From Alkalihalobacillus trypoxylicola (GTDB lineage Bacteria; Bacillota; Bacilli; Bacillales; Bacillaceae_D), in the NCBI RefSeq assembly GCF_001590785.1, contig NZ_LTAO01000012.1:682901-746900 (forward strand): a stretch of 64,000 nt of DNA. The letters run 5' to 3'. This document shows, one piece after another, positions 35,425 through 43,534 of the stretch. The translations under genes were made by a program, and so were the position numbers. The stretch's first letter is position 1. Each line of letters opens with the position of its first letter. The notes under the pieces are model-generated. The model searched no databases, had not been told where the DNA came from, and saw only the letters and a program-made list of their open reading frames with translations.

Positions 35425-37968
35425 CTAATATGGTTCATTACGAAGCTCTTCTTTGACCCAATTAATCGCTTCTTCTCTGGACAGCAGTTCTTGATTGAGC
35501 TGCCTTTGCTCAAGTCTTAATAATATTTCTTTAAACAGGGGTCCTACTGGAACATCCAATTTTTTTAAATCATGACCATTTAATAATCTTTTCAAGCTGT
35601 CTCTTCTTGCAACATATTCTAAAATTTGGTTAGAGAATTCCCCTTTTCGGCTTAGGGCATAAAATATAAGTGCTTCCGATTTTAAACAGTGAGCAAACTT
35701 ATGGAATTCACCCATATTATTAAAAGGTGGAAGGTTTGTTGCCTCAATTAAATGCTGTAAAAAAACCTTATCTTCAACGGTCAGAGCATATGGCGTAATG
35801 ATATCGATCCAGCCATCTGATTCAAAAATCAGCGCCGTAAGAAGCATCATGGTTTTTTCCTGTTTGTGTAACAATAGCTTTTCAAATAAATGCCAATGTT
35901 CAGTAGTAATACTTTTATTAAATAAATGATTCCAGACACAAAGTTCATCTAATTGATAAAATAATTCATATCCGTTTTTTTCTTTTTGAATGAGATGGAA
36001 TTCAGCTAAAATCCTCGTGTAGCTTAAACGTTTTAAAGATGCTCCTGCATTTTTGGCAAGCTCACGTGTCTGAGAATCTAAACGGTATTTTAATCGATGT
36101 GCAAAACGAACAGCTCGAAAAATTCTAGTAGGATCCTCTACAAAGCTTAACGTGTGTAGTATTCTTATTTTGCCCTCTACTAAATCTACTTTTCCATTAA
36201 AATAATCAATAAGTTCTCCAAAATTCGTCGTATTTAAAGAGATAGCCATTGCATTAATTGAAAAATCTCTTCTAGCTAAATCCTCTTTTAAATTGGAAAA
36301 ATGGACAGTCGGCAGTTCAGCTGGATTTTTATAATATTCGGTTCGACACGTGACTAAATCTATTTTTTTTGAATCGGATAGGATGAGAGTTGCGGTTCCA
36401 AACTGTTGATGCTCTTGTAGTTGTCCTTGCATAATAGAAGCTAAATGCTGACCGAAAGCTATTGCATCTCCGACAATGACAATATCGATATCCTGATTTT
36501 GTCTTTTTAATAGAAGATCTCTGACGAATCCTCCAATTAAATAAGCAGATACTCCTTTTATTTCTGCCTCTTCTCCAACCGTTTTTAAGAGTTGAAATGT
36601 ATCAGAAGATAGCGAAGATTTTAAAAGCCCATCAACCTTATTTAAAGAATGAATGGCAGAACGATTATGTAAATGCTCTCGATATCGTTTATTATGAAGA
36701 ACTTCAACCATATCTGATCTAGAGATGATTCCTATAACTCGATTTTCTCTTTCTACTAATAACCTTCCTATATTATGAGCAATCATTAATTCTTGAATAT
36801 GCTCTAATGTAACAGATTCTGAAACGGTAATAGGCTCTGTCGTCATGTATGCCTTGATAGGAGCATGTCCAAGATCGTGTCTTAAAGCTTTATCTACATC
36901 TTTTCTAGAAATAACGCCTACTAATTGCTCATCCTCTGATAGTACAGGTAATCCGGTATGACCAAATTGTTGCATTTGTTCAGCGGCATAAGAAATTTTA
37001 TCCTTTTCATGGACCACCTTTACGGGTGATGACATAAGCTGAGCGGCCGTAATGGCAGGTTTGAGCATGAGAGGAAGCATACTTTCGACATCAGAATAAA
37101 CAGTCTGTAGGTTTGCTCGTTTTACTGTGGCTGATGCTGCTAGTTCGTGACCATTGCCACCAAGTTTTAGAATAAGTTCTCTAACATTAATTCGTTCGCC
37201 ATGCCCTCTAGCAACAACATATACGTGTTTATTCATTTTGACAACAGCTATCGCTGCATCTGCTTCTGTAGTTTCTAATAATTTTCCCGTTAAAAAAGCT
37301 AGATGATTAACATATTCACTTTGTTCAAATATCGTTAGAAAAACCGTTAACCCGTCAATAGAATGTTTGGTACCGCTTATTAACAACTGTTTAAATAGAA
37401 TTTGTTCTTCTGCACTAAAGCTTTGTTCAGAAAATTGATTGATAAAGTCTAAATCTAAGCCTTGATGAAAAAGAAAACTTGCCGCCTCTAAGTCTCTAGC
37501 TGTTGTATGGTCATAGGTGAAATGTCCAGTATCTGAATAAAGGCCAAGACCGAATAAGGTCGCTTCAAAAGGAGTAATGGTAAGGTTATTCTCAATAATT
37601 TCTTCTATTAATAACGTAACAGATGCCCCTAATTCTACGATAGATTCTGATGAGGCTTTAATTCGGTTTTCATTTATAGGATGATGATCGTATACAATAA
37701 AATCGGCATGCTTCAACTGCTCATAAGGAATTTCTATTCGATTGGGATTCGTTACATCGACAATGATACAGGTGTCTACTTTAGACCAAGTAATATCCTC
37801 TTTTGCTAAAAAACGAAAATGATCGCGATGAATAGCAAGAAATTGTGCTAAAGCGGGGTTTTGCTTTTCAGGTAAAACTAGGTTTGCTTGTGGATATAAT
37901 TTTTGTGCTGCGATCATGGAGGCAAAGCCGTCAAAATCTAATTGGGTATGTGAGTGGATAATTTGCAA
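35425..37968 (-). CDS. DHH-CBS-CBS-poly(A) polymerase/tRNA nucleotidyltransferase fusion
   Basis: An 847-residue multidomain protein. Residues 1-150 are a DHH phosphoesterase domain (DHH at 94-96), followed by a DHHA1-like part with GGNGHE (270-275). Two CBS domains span about 310-365 and 372-428. The rest is a class II nucleotidyltransferase with GGFVRD (479-484) and the catalytic DID (493-495), then the RNA-binding helical region. This architecture is known from several bacteria, where the polymerase part adds A residues to tRNA 3' ends or poly(A) tails; the DHH part may be an exonuclease or cyclic-nucleotide phosphodiesterase and CBS domains sense adenine nucleotides. A separate cca gene elsewhere is likely. 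Confidence 0.88.
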   Translation of the reverse strand: MQIIHSHTQLDFDGFASMIAAQKLYPQANLVLPEKQNPALAQFLAIHRDHFRFLAKEDITWSKVDTCIIVDVTNPNRIEIPYEQLKHADFIVYDHHPINENRIKASSESIVELGASVTLLIEEIIENNLTITPFEATLFGLGLYSDTGHFTYDHTTARDLEAASFLFHQGLDLDFINQFSEQSFSAEEQILFKQLLISGTKHSIDGLTVFLTIFEQSEYVNHLAFLTGKLLETTEADAAIAVVKMNKHVYVVARGHGERINVRELILKLGGNGHELAASATVKRANLQTVYSDVESMLPLMLKPAITAAQLMSSPVKVVHEKDKISYAAEQMQQFGHTGLPVLSEDEQLVGVISRKDVDKALRHDLGHAPIKAYMTTEPITVSESVTLEHIQELMIAHNIGRLLVERENRVIGIISRSDMVEVLHNKRYREHLHNRSAIHSLNKVDGLLKSSLSSDTFQLLKTVGEEAEIKGVSAYLIGGFVRDLLLKRQNQDIDIVIVGDAIAFGQHLASIMQGQLQEHQQFGTATLILSDSKKIDLVTCRTEYYKNPAELPTVHFSNLKEDLARRDFSINAMAISLNTTNFGELIDYFNGKVDLVEGKIRILHTLSFVEDPTRIFRAVRFAHRLKYRLDSQTRELAKNAGASLKRLSYTRILAEFHLIQKEKNGYELFYQLDELCVWNHLFNKSITTEHWHLFEKLLLHKQEKTMMLLTALIFESDGWIDIITPYALTVEDKVFLQHLIEATNLPPFNNMGEFHKFAHCLKSEALIFYALSRKGEFSNQILEYVARRDSLKRLLNGHDLKKLDVPVGPLFKEILLRLEQRQLNQELLSREEAINWVKEELRNEPY

Positions 37969-38094
37969 TAGTTACTCCCCCTAAATGGAATCCAAGCTCT
38001 CAATAAGAAAGTGATATTTGGCTCATTGTAGCAGGATTCCATAGATTTGTCATGTGAAGGAAAGCTTAAGGGAGTTTAGAGGGAGAGGTTGAGC

Positions 38095-38736
38095 TTATTG
38101 TCTTGATTCGACAACAAGCCCTCTTGCTTGATAAGCGGCAATATTTAAATGGCTATTGTAAGGTTGGTCTTTTTCTTTTGAAATCATATGAACGGATTTT
38201 AATACAGCTAATTTGAATTGCTCAAAGGCAGAAAGAGCTTCTTGTTTTTCTAACTTTGAGATAGACGGTTGTTCATTCTCCTCTTTTTTCTCGGTATGGT
38301 CTCTGACTAATTCTTGTTTTTCATTAAATGAAATGTGCAAAGCTTTTAATGGGTTTTTATAAAATTTGTAACAGTTAATGAGAAGTGTTGAGCTATTAGA
38401 ACCATATAAACAGTCATTTAACAGAAATTCTTTAAGTAAAAGGTTATATTTATCTAAAAAGTGGTTAATAGACGAGGTTGGTTGAAGTTTAGTTTTTTTT
38501 CGCTTTTTACAGGAAGACTGACTAGATGTTTTATGGCTTGGGTTCTTTTGTAATTGATTATAATATTGCTCAAAAGACATAATTTTGTTTTCTGAAATAG
38601 ATTCTGCATAGTTTTCCGTTCGATTGATCGTTGATAATGGTTCAACTTTTTTTACTGATTCTGGAGAAAAGCTCTGAACATAATTCTCTTGAATTCGAGA
38701 TGAACGAAGAGAAGAGATCTTCGAAATTCTTGTCAA
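38095..38736 (-). CDS. Hypothetical protein, charged and low-complexity
   Basis: The protein is 213 residues from the TTG at 38736, chosen because GGAGGTG stands 6 bases before it; an in-frame ATG at 38751 lies upstream of that site and has none of its own. Composition is Ser/Lys/Glu-rich with no signal peptide. A central cysteine-bearing helical stretch (FLDKYNLLLKEFLLNDCLYG) is the only ordered-looking part. No family is recognised. It lies upstream of the DHH-CBS gene on the same strand with 126 bases between. Confidence 0.5.
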   Translation of the reverse strand: MTRISKISSLRSSRIQENYVQSFSPESVKKVEPLSTINRTENYAESISENKIMSFEQYYNQLQKNPSHKTSSQSSCKKRKKTKLQPTSSINHFLDKYNLLLKEFLLNDCLYGSNSSTLLINCYKFYKNPLKALHISFNEKQELVRDHTEKKEENEQPSISKLEKQEALSAFEQFKLAVLKSVHMISKEKDQPYNSHLNIAAYQARGLVVESRQ

Positions 38737-38866
38737 TTTCCGCACCTCCATTTTCTTACTTATACTTAAAGTATTCCTTTAATGTTCTATTATGAAACCT
38801 AAAGTAAGAACAATAGGAGTAAAGTATGAAAGGCTAATCAGTGTTTGAATAAACATCGAATAACGA

Positions 38867-38901
38867 TAAAAAAGACTCAGCCATAGAAGGTCTGAGTCTT
38901 T
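38867..38901 (-). terminator. Intrinsic terminator of the LysM hydrolase gene
   Basis: On the minus strand AAAGACTCAG pairs with CTGAGTCTTT and is followed by further T, 7 bases after the stop codon. Confidence 0.85.
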
Positions 38902-38907
38902 ACGTGA

Positions 38908-39495
38908 TTATTTTGAGAAAACATGCTTACCAATGGTAATCGTTTCTGTTCTCGTTGCATTCCAATGATTAGTCGCTGTTTGAGGATTATAGAAGAATAT
39001 AGAGCCTTGTCCTTGTCCATCAAAAGCTAGAGCCTCATTTACCGCTGCTTTGGATTCAGCATCTGCTGGTTTATTGATTTCACCGTTCATATAAGGGGTA
39101 AAAGCATAGTGACCAGATGGTGTGACTTCTTGAATGACCTCAGTTATCGTATCGGGAAAGTCTGTATGCTGAACACGATTTAACACAACTGTTGCTACTG
39201 CAACTTTTCCGGCATAGGGTTCACCTTGTGCTTCAGCGCGAACAAGACGAGCTAATAAATCCTTTTCTGCTTCTGAAATAGACTCTGGAATTTGAAGTAC
39301 TTCGCCTACCATTATAAGATTACTGTTTCTTTCATTCATTTCTTTAAGGGATTGCACGGCTACACCGTATTGCTGTCCAATTTTATAAAGACTCTCTCCC
39401 TCTTTAACAGTATGATTACTTTGTGCTTTTGCCTCATCTATATTTAAGAACGCTAGAGAAGCTACAGCCAAAAAAGACATTGTAAACTTTTTCAA
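38908..39495 (-). CDS. LysM and SleB-type cell wall hydrolase
   Basis: A 195-residue secreted protein starting at a TTG (39495) with AAAGGAGG 8 bases upstream. A signal peptide ends near AKA/QS (residue 24). One LysM peptidoglycan-binding domain follows (27-70, HTVKEGESLYKIGQQYGVAV). The hydrolase_2 domain of spore-cortex lytic enzymes SleB and CwlJ occupies the rest, with the catalytic Glu expected in LVRAEAQGEP (Glu88). The arrangement resembles B. subtilis YkvT. It could act on spore cortex or vegetative wall. It stands alone before a divergent CAP-domain gene. Confidence 0.87.
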   Translation of the reverse strand: MKKFTMSFLAVASLAFLNIDEAKAQSNHTVKEGESLYKIGQQYGVAVQSLKEMNERNSNLIMVGEVLQIPESISEAEKDLLARLVRAEAQGEPYAGKVAVATVVLNRVQHTDFPDTITEVIQEVTPSGHYAFTPYMNGEINKPADAESKAAVNEALAFDGQGQGSIFFYNPQTATNHWNATRTETITIGKHVFSK

Positions 39496-39923
39496 AAAAA
39501 ATACCTCCTTTAAATCTAGAGAGGCTATCTCCAAATTAAATGAATTAGAGAATAAACCTCAAAAACTCAATTTTTAATCTATCATAAAAAAATAGGCTAT
39601 AAGCCATGAAAAAAATTCCAATAATAGGTGAAAAGTAGCTTCGTGATAGTCGTGTCGCGCCGGAAGCTACTTCTTTACGTTTAAATGTACTATATTACGT
39701 TTTTGTAACAGGATGTTGACGAACTCATCATCATCTCTAAAATCGTTTGTTGGTAAAGAAAGAAGGTATCTGGTTCATCATGATTTTGGAAAAAAAAGGT
39801 TTGAAATATTTCATATTTATTCCACGAAAATATGAATCTTTTTCCATAGTCAGATGGATAAAGGCTATGCTACGATTCAACTCGTAGAAAACAAAAATTT
39901 CTCAAATCGGGAGGATTTATAAC
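39496..39923. other. Divergent intergenic region with two inverted repeats
   Basis: No gene is seen. AAGTAGCTTC (39633-39642) pairs with GAAGCTACTT (39663-39672); the T-run follows on the minus strand only. TTCATATTT (39810-39818) is mirrored by AAATATGAA (39828-39836), a possible operator 90 bases before the CAP-domain gene. No riboswitch consensus was recognised. Confidence 0.45.
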
Positions 39924-40739
39924 ATGAAAAAAGTTTTAGCTACAACATTTTTGGCAGCAGCGCTTGCCGTTACTGGGTTTTCTGGACAAGCTGATGCAAA
40001 GCAGAGTTTAGTTCAACCTTATACTTATAAAGTAGTTTCTATTTCTTCTTTTGATTCAATTGAAAATGAAGAAATTTCAGAATGGGCTCAAACGAAACTA
40101 CAAGGTTTATTAGAAGGAAGTCAACTAGCAAATATGAATTGGAATTCAGTTTTACCTTTTCTATGTCAAGTTGAATGGCCAAATAAACCTGTAGAGGAGC
40201 CGAAGGAAGAAGAACCAGCACCTCAGCCTGAACAGCCTGTAGAGGAGCCGAAGGAAGAAGAACCAGCACCTCAGCCTGAACAGCCTGTAATCGAAGAGCC
40301 TGTTGAAGAAACACCAGTCGTGGAAGAAGAAGAAGTACAAAATGAGAATACAGCAAATGTTACTCAAGAAGAACAAGAAATGGTTAACCTAGTTAATCAA
40401 GAGCGTCAACAAAGAGGACTAGCTCCTTTAACTATCAACAATGAATTAACAAAGGTTGCTAGAGTAAAAGCTCAAGATATGATTGACAACAATTACTTTG
40501 ACCATCAATCACCAACTTATGGTTCTCCATTTGATATGTTAAATCATTTCGGTATTTCATATCGCACTGCTGGTGAAAATTTAGCAGGAAATCAATCTGT
40601 TGGAGCAGCTCACCAAGCTTTAATGAATTCACAAGGACACCGAGAAAATATTCTTAATTCAAATTATACAGAAGTAGGAATTGGAGTTATTGACGGTGGA
40701 AGATACGGAAAAATGTTTGTTCAATTATTCAAAGGATAA
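39924..40739 (+). CDS. Secreted CAP-domain (SCP/PR1-like, YkwD-type) protein
   Basis: A 271-residue protein with a signal peptide (MKKVLATTFLAAALAVTGFS, cleavage near ADA/KQ). An acidic Pro-Glu linker at about residues 88-145 contains two identical 16-residue units, exact at the DNA level (48 bp, 40188-40283). The CAP domain (150-271) has MVNLVNQERQQRGLAPL, the His motif HQSPTYGSPFD, GENLAGNQ and GHRENILNSNY. Bacterial CAP proteins are extracellular and of uncertain activity; some members occur in spores. GGGAGGA precedes the ATG. Confidence 0.9.
   Translation: MKKVLATTFLAAALAVTGFSGQADAKQSLVQPYTYKVVSISSFDSIENEEISEWAQTKLQGLLEGSQLANMNWNSVLPFLCQVEWPNKPVEEPKEEEPAPQPEQPVEEPKEEEPAPQPEQPVIEEPVEETPVVEEEEVQNENTANVTQEEQEMVNLVNQERQQRGLAPLTINNELTKVARVKAQDMIDNNYFDHQSPTYGSPFDMLNHFGISYRTAGENLAGNQSVGAAHQALMNSQGHRENILNSNYTEVGIGVIDGGRYGKMFVQLFKG
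40188..40283 (+). repeat. Exact 48-bp tandem duplication in the CAP-protein linker
   Basis: Two adjacent identical 48-base units begin at 40188 and 40236, encoding PVEEPKEEEPAPQPEQ twice. A third partial unit starts at 40284. Identity at every base points to recent slippage or selection for linker length. Confidence 0.9.
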
Positions 40740-40743
40740 TATT

Positions 40744-40797
40744 GCAGTGATTTCAACTCTAGTGACCGTCTAAGGTTACTAGAGTTGACTGCGTTTT
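40744..40797 (+). terminator. Terminator of the CAP-protein gene
   Basis: GCAGT and CAACTCTAGTGACC at left pair with GGTTACTAGAGTTG and ACTGC at right, followed by a short T-run. Confidence 0.75.
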
Positions 40798-40829
40798 AAG
40801 GGTTTTTCATTTTTATGAATTTTTATATG

Positions 40830-41093
40830 TGAATCCATTTCATCATTCATATCTTTTAATGAAAACCGAACGTTTTGGTTTTTGATTTTCACTTTAGGCA
40901 GATGCTTTCCCAAGGGCTTGTTCTCAGCTAACTCTGACTATTCAGAGCTTCGCCAGAGCGGATCTTCAGACTGCGCTCATCCTTTGGGAGTCACTACCTA
41001 CTTTTTCAATCAAGAAGTTAATTCCCAAACATTTAAATCATATTTTATAAGACACGTTGGTTTTACTCGTTTATAGAGCAATGATGAAATTCA
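40830..41093 (-). repeat. Dispersed structured repeat, copy R3 (full length, inverted)
   Basis: In inverted orientation, it starts TGAATCCATTTCATCATTCA and ends ATGATGAAATTCA. The core is complete (CTTTCCCAAGGGCTTG to CCTTTGGGAGTCACTACC). On the element's own strand the central hairpin is CTCTGGC with GTCAGAG. A 64-codon frame runs through it (40882-41076), also open in other copies, and is not counted as a gene. Confidence 0.9.
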
Positions 41094-41120
41094 CTCATGT
41101 AGCCTACAAATAATTTAAAT

Positions 41121-41168
41121 AAAAAGAGCCATTAATCTAGCATATCGATTGCTTTGATTAATGACTCT
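41121..41168 (-). terminator. Terminator-like hairpin on the minus strand
   Basis: GAGTCATTAATC pairs with GATTAATGGCTC and is followed by five T on the minus strand. It may end transcription of the alkylation-repair gene, whose stop lies about 290 bases before it. Confidence 0.55.
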
Positions 41169-41459
41169 ATATCTTTATGAGTGTACACTTAATCGATTTT
41201 ACTCAAAACTAAAACTAAAATTAAAATTAAATAGATCAAAAACAGATGGAATCATATGCATGAATAACTTCACTGATGTTAGGTACCCAACTGTTCGCAT
41301 CTCCAAGACAGTTCACCATCTTTAGAAGGGCGGTAACTAATTTTTTATTTGTATTGCCCCGCCCCGCGGGAAATCTGTACTTCTCAAAGAAATGCGCTAT
41401 TCATACTGAGGATTTAAATTTCTTTTTGCATAGAACTCTAATACATTTTTCAGAGGTAA
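41169..41459. other. Gene-free stretch with a possible coding remnant
   Basis: A minus-strand frame without start codon runs from 41400 to 41236 (54 codons) and includes KKLVTALLKMVNCLGDANSW, which looks protein-like. A short GC-rich burst with CCCCGCCCCGCGGG at 41357-41370 is out of keeping with the AT-rich surroundings. This could be debris of a lost gene. No further element was recognised. Confidence 0.3.
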
Positions 41460-42128
41460 CTATTTAGTATGTCTTTTGTTAACCTCAATGGTAATGAACT
41501 CCGGTAAATAGTTAGGAGTACATCCTTTTGATACCATTTCACCTTTGTAAAGACCGGTTTCCTCACCAAGTTTCATACAACGTGCTCGATTTCTTTCATC
41601 ATAAACGCCTATCCATCCTGCGGTGAAATTCATAGCCCATTGAACCTCTGGCTCTTCATCCGTAATAGTATCTTCTATTGCCGTAAGCAAATCTGGGGTG
41701 TTATCAGGCGGTGTTTGTCCAGTCCATCTTAAACGAGCTTGATAATACCAGAAAACTCGCCTTTGAAGAGGAGAAGGACTATTCTTCCATGACTCTATCA
41801 ATGTAATTTTCTTCTTGTCTTTAGTGAGTTGATTAGCCATTAACCAATCCATTAAGTTATTACGCTCAACAAAATCGTGTGATTGCATATCCTGATCAAG
41901 CTTATTAATCACATCTTCTGAAAGAAGTTTTTTGTCCATAATTAAGATGGCTAATAGTCTGGGCAAAAACGCTTTAGTAGACCATAGCTCCATAGCTAGT
42001 TCATGATCCTTTTTTATTTGCTTGGCGATTTTTCGTAAGTCTCCTAGCTTCGTTTGACTATTAATCTGAGATAATATGTTTTCTGTTTTTGGAGATAGGC
42101 TGATTTTATTCTCATTTTTTCCATCCAT
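41460..42128 (-). CDS. DNA alkylation repair (AlkD-like) protein
   Basis: A 222-residue HEAT-repeat-like helical protein of the DNA alkylation repair family. Its segments LGDLRKIAKQIKKDHELAMELW, LLAILIMDKK and EVQWAMNFTAGWIGV recall the AlkD/AlkC group, which removes alkylated bases from DNA. The start at 42128 has AAAGGAGG upstream; a longer frame to 42164 runs through that site. Several relatives of AlkD lack glycosylase activity, so activity is not certain. It is monocistronic. Confidence 0.72.
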   Translation of the reverse strand: MDGKNENKISLSPKTENILSQINSQTKLGDLRKIAKQIKKDHELAMELWSTKAFLPRLLAILIMDKKLLSEDVINKLDQDMQSHDFVERNNLMDWLMANQLTKDKKKITLIESWKNSPSPLQRRVFWYYQARLRWTGQTPPDNTPDLLTAIEDTITDEEPEVQWAMNFTAGWIGVYDERNRARCMKLGEETGLYKGEMVSKGCTPNYLPEFITIEVNKRHTK

Positions 42129-42394
42129 TTTATAAGCCTCCTTTATTAAAAATACGGTTTCCAATATGTGCTTGTCAGATATTTGAAGAACTTAGTATTC
42201 GTTTTATTGCAGTTATGTAATCATATTGTAGCATATATGAAAGCTTTCTCCTTCTATTTAAAATAATACTAAGAATGTTAGAATTTCGTCAGAATAAATA
42301 TCGTACTAATTTTATGAATATGATAATGAAGGCTTGATTCAGAAAATAATGATGATTATGATTAAATAAATGATTATACTTTAGGGGGGCTATT

Positions 42395-42490
42395 TTGAAA
42401 AAAATATTTTTAACATTCTTAATCGTTATCATATCAGTAAACATATTATTGGCTATTATTGGTACGGTAGGTGTCGTATTTAGAATATAG
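42395..42490 (+). CDS. 31-residue single-pass membrane protein
   Basis: A TTG start stands 8 bases after AGGGGGG. The protein begins MKKIFLTFLIVIISVNILLA and continues IIGTVGVVFRI: a short positive N-terminus and one membrane span. A perfect 14-bp hairpin with T-run follows 3 bases after the stop codon, so this is an independent short transcript. The function is unknown; it may modify a membrane complex or be a toxin-like or sporulation peptide. Confidence 0.65.
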   Translation: MKKIFLTFLIVIISVNILLAIIGTVGVVFRI

Positions 42491-42493
42491 TGT

Positions 42494-42531
42494 AAAAACA
42501 CAACACGCTCATACTCACGTGTTGTGTTTTT
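42494..42531. terminator. Terminator of the 31-residue membrane protein gene
   Basis: AAAAACACAACACG pairs perfectly with CGTGTTGTGTTTTT around a 10-base loop; A- and T-runs make it bidirectional. Confidence 0.9.
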
Positions 42532-42678
42532 GAATGATGAAAGAAAAGTAGGTTAAGTTGTAACAGAAACAGAACATTTTTTGGTTCGATATTTATAGAT
42601 ATAGCTTTCTATTTGGATAAAATTACCTTATTAAAAAGAAAAGAGTAGTAAAATATATGGAGGTAAGGTTAAGGAGTT

Positions 42679-43191
42679 TTACTCATCGTTGAGCTGATAA
42701 TGATGTAAGGGAGGAGGAACTAACCAGCCTTTTTCCTTTGTTAATTTTAAGTATTTAGCTCCTAGAGCTGCTTTTGCTACATGAATTTGGCCAAACATCA
42801 TGGCGATGTCTTCTCGAATGGATTGGCCCATTATTTGACTACAAGCAACCAATGCTGCTGCAATAGCCATTGAAGCCGATGCTGCTACATCTGCATCCGG
42901 AAAACGAGCACCGGCGGGAATGTCATTTAATTCTGCTTTTGGTGCTTCAGGTGCTGCAGGCGGCAGAGCGACACCGTTAGCTTTTAATAATTCAGAAACT
43001 TGTTGTACTTGAGCCTTTCCTGATTCAACCGATTCTTGTAATAATTTCTTTAAATCGTTATCTCCCACATGATTAATTAACACTAACGTATCTGCAATGT
43101 CTTTATTGGCAGTCATAACGAACTCCCATGTGCTAAAAACCTCGCCGTAATGCATTGGCTCTTCTTGTGGATTTCCACTTAAAATTCCCAT
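42679..43191 (-). CDS. DUF3231-type ferritin-like protein
   Basis: A 170-residue helical protein starting at 43191 behind AGGAGGG. It resembles the DUF3231/CotF-like group of ferritin-like four-helix proteins in Bacillus: MHYGEVFSTWEFVMTANKDI, a Pro-Ala linker (GVALPPAAPEAPKAEL) and GQSIREDIAMMFGQIHVAKA. Relatives are often found in spores. No metal-binding motif can be confirmed. It stands alone. Confidence 0.65.
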   Translation of the reverse strand: MGILSGNPQEEPMHYGEVFSTWEFVMTANKDIADTLVLINHVGDNDLKKLLQESVESGKAQVQQVSELLKANGVALPPAAPEAPKAELNDIPAGARFPDADVAASASMAIAAALVACSQIMGQSIREDIAMMFGQIHVAKAALGAKYLKLTKEKGWLVPPPLHHYQLNDE

Positions 43192-43534
43192 ATTAACCCT
43201 CCTATGTATATTAAAGTTTGAGCTACCTGATTGGCCCATTCATTAAGATAAACAAATGAGGAGCATTTATACATGAAATTTATGGTAATCGAAATGAATC
43301 TATTAGAGAATTTGATATTTTTATCCTAATACAAAAGATGTTATAGAATTAGTGGTAAATTCCGGTTTTGTTTAAAATAAAGGGTTTTATTACTGTGACA
43401 TGCTTAGACATAGACTTAAAGGAATGGGACTTTTTTATGTTTGTGTAATGTAATTGTAATTATTCTGATATACTCATGTAAATAAGATCTTTTATCCTAT
43501 TAAGGATACGTAATTAATCTGGAGGGAAGAGGTT
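43192..43534. other. Intergenic stretch before the carboxypeptidase gene
   Basis: An 18-codon frame at 43274-43330 behind GAGGAG is too short to support. A possible -10 box TATACT lies near 43474. No terminator or repeat was found. Confidence 0.35.

Noticed and set aside
39496-39923. Possible c-di-AMP (ydaO-type) riboswitch before cell-wall genes
   Set aside because: Hairpins are present but none of the conserved sequence of that riboswitch was recognised.
40882-41076. Frames inside repeat copies, also at 58857-59168 and 61537-61731, with the shared string FPKGL..SANSDY..LRQSGSS
   Set aside because: The frames are similar because the DNA repeats are similar. They lack ribosome sites, are broken in other copies and use structured stem sequence as codons.
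42289-42501. 70-codon minus-strand frame
   Set aside because: It is the complement of the 31-residue membrane protein gene and its terminator, with no ribosome site.
43274-43330. 18-codon frame behind GAGGAG
   Set aside because: No terminator or other support; chance frame cannot be excluded.
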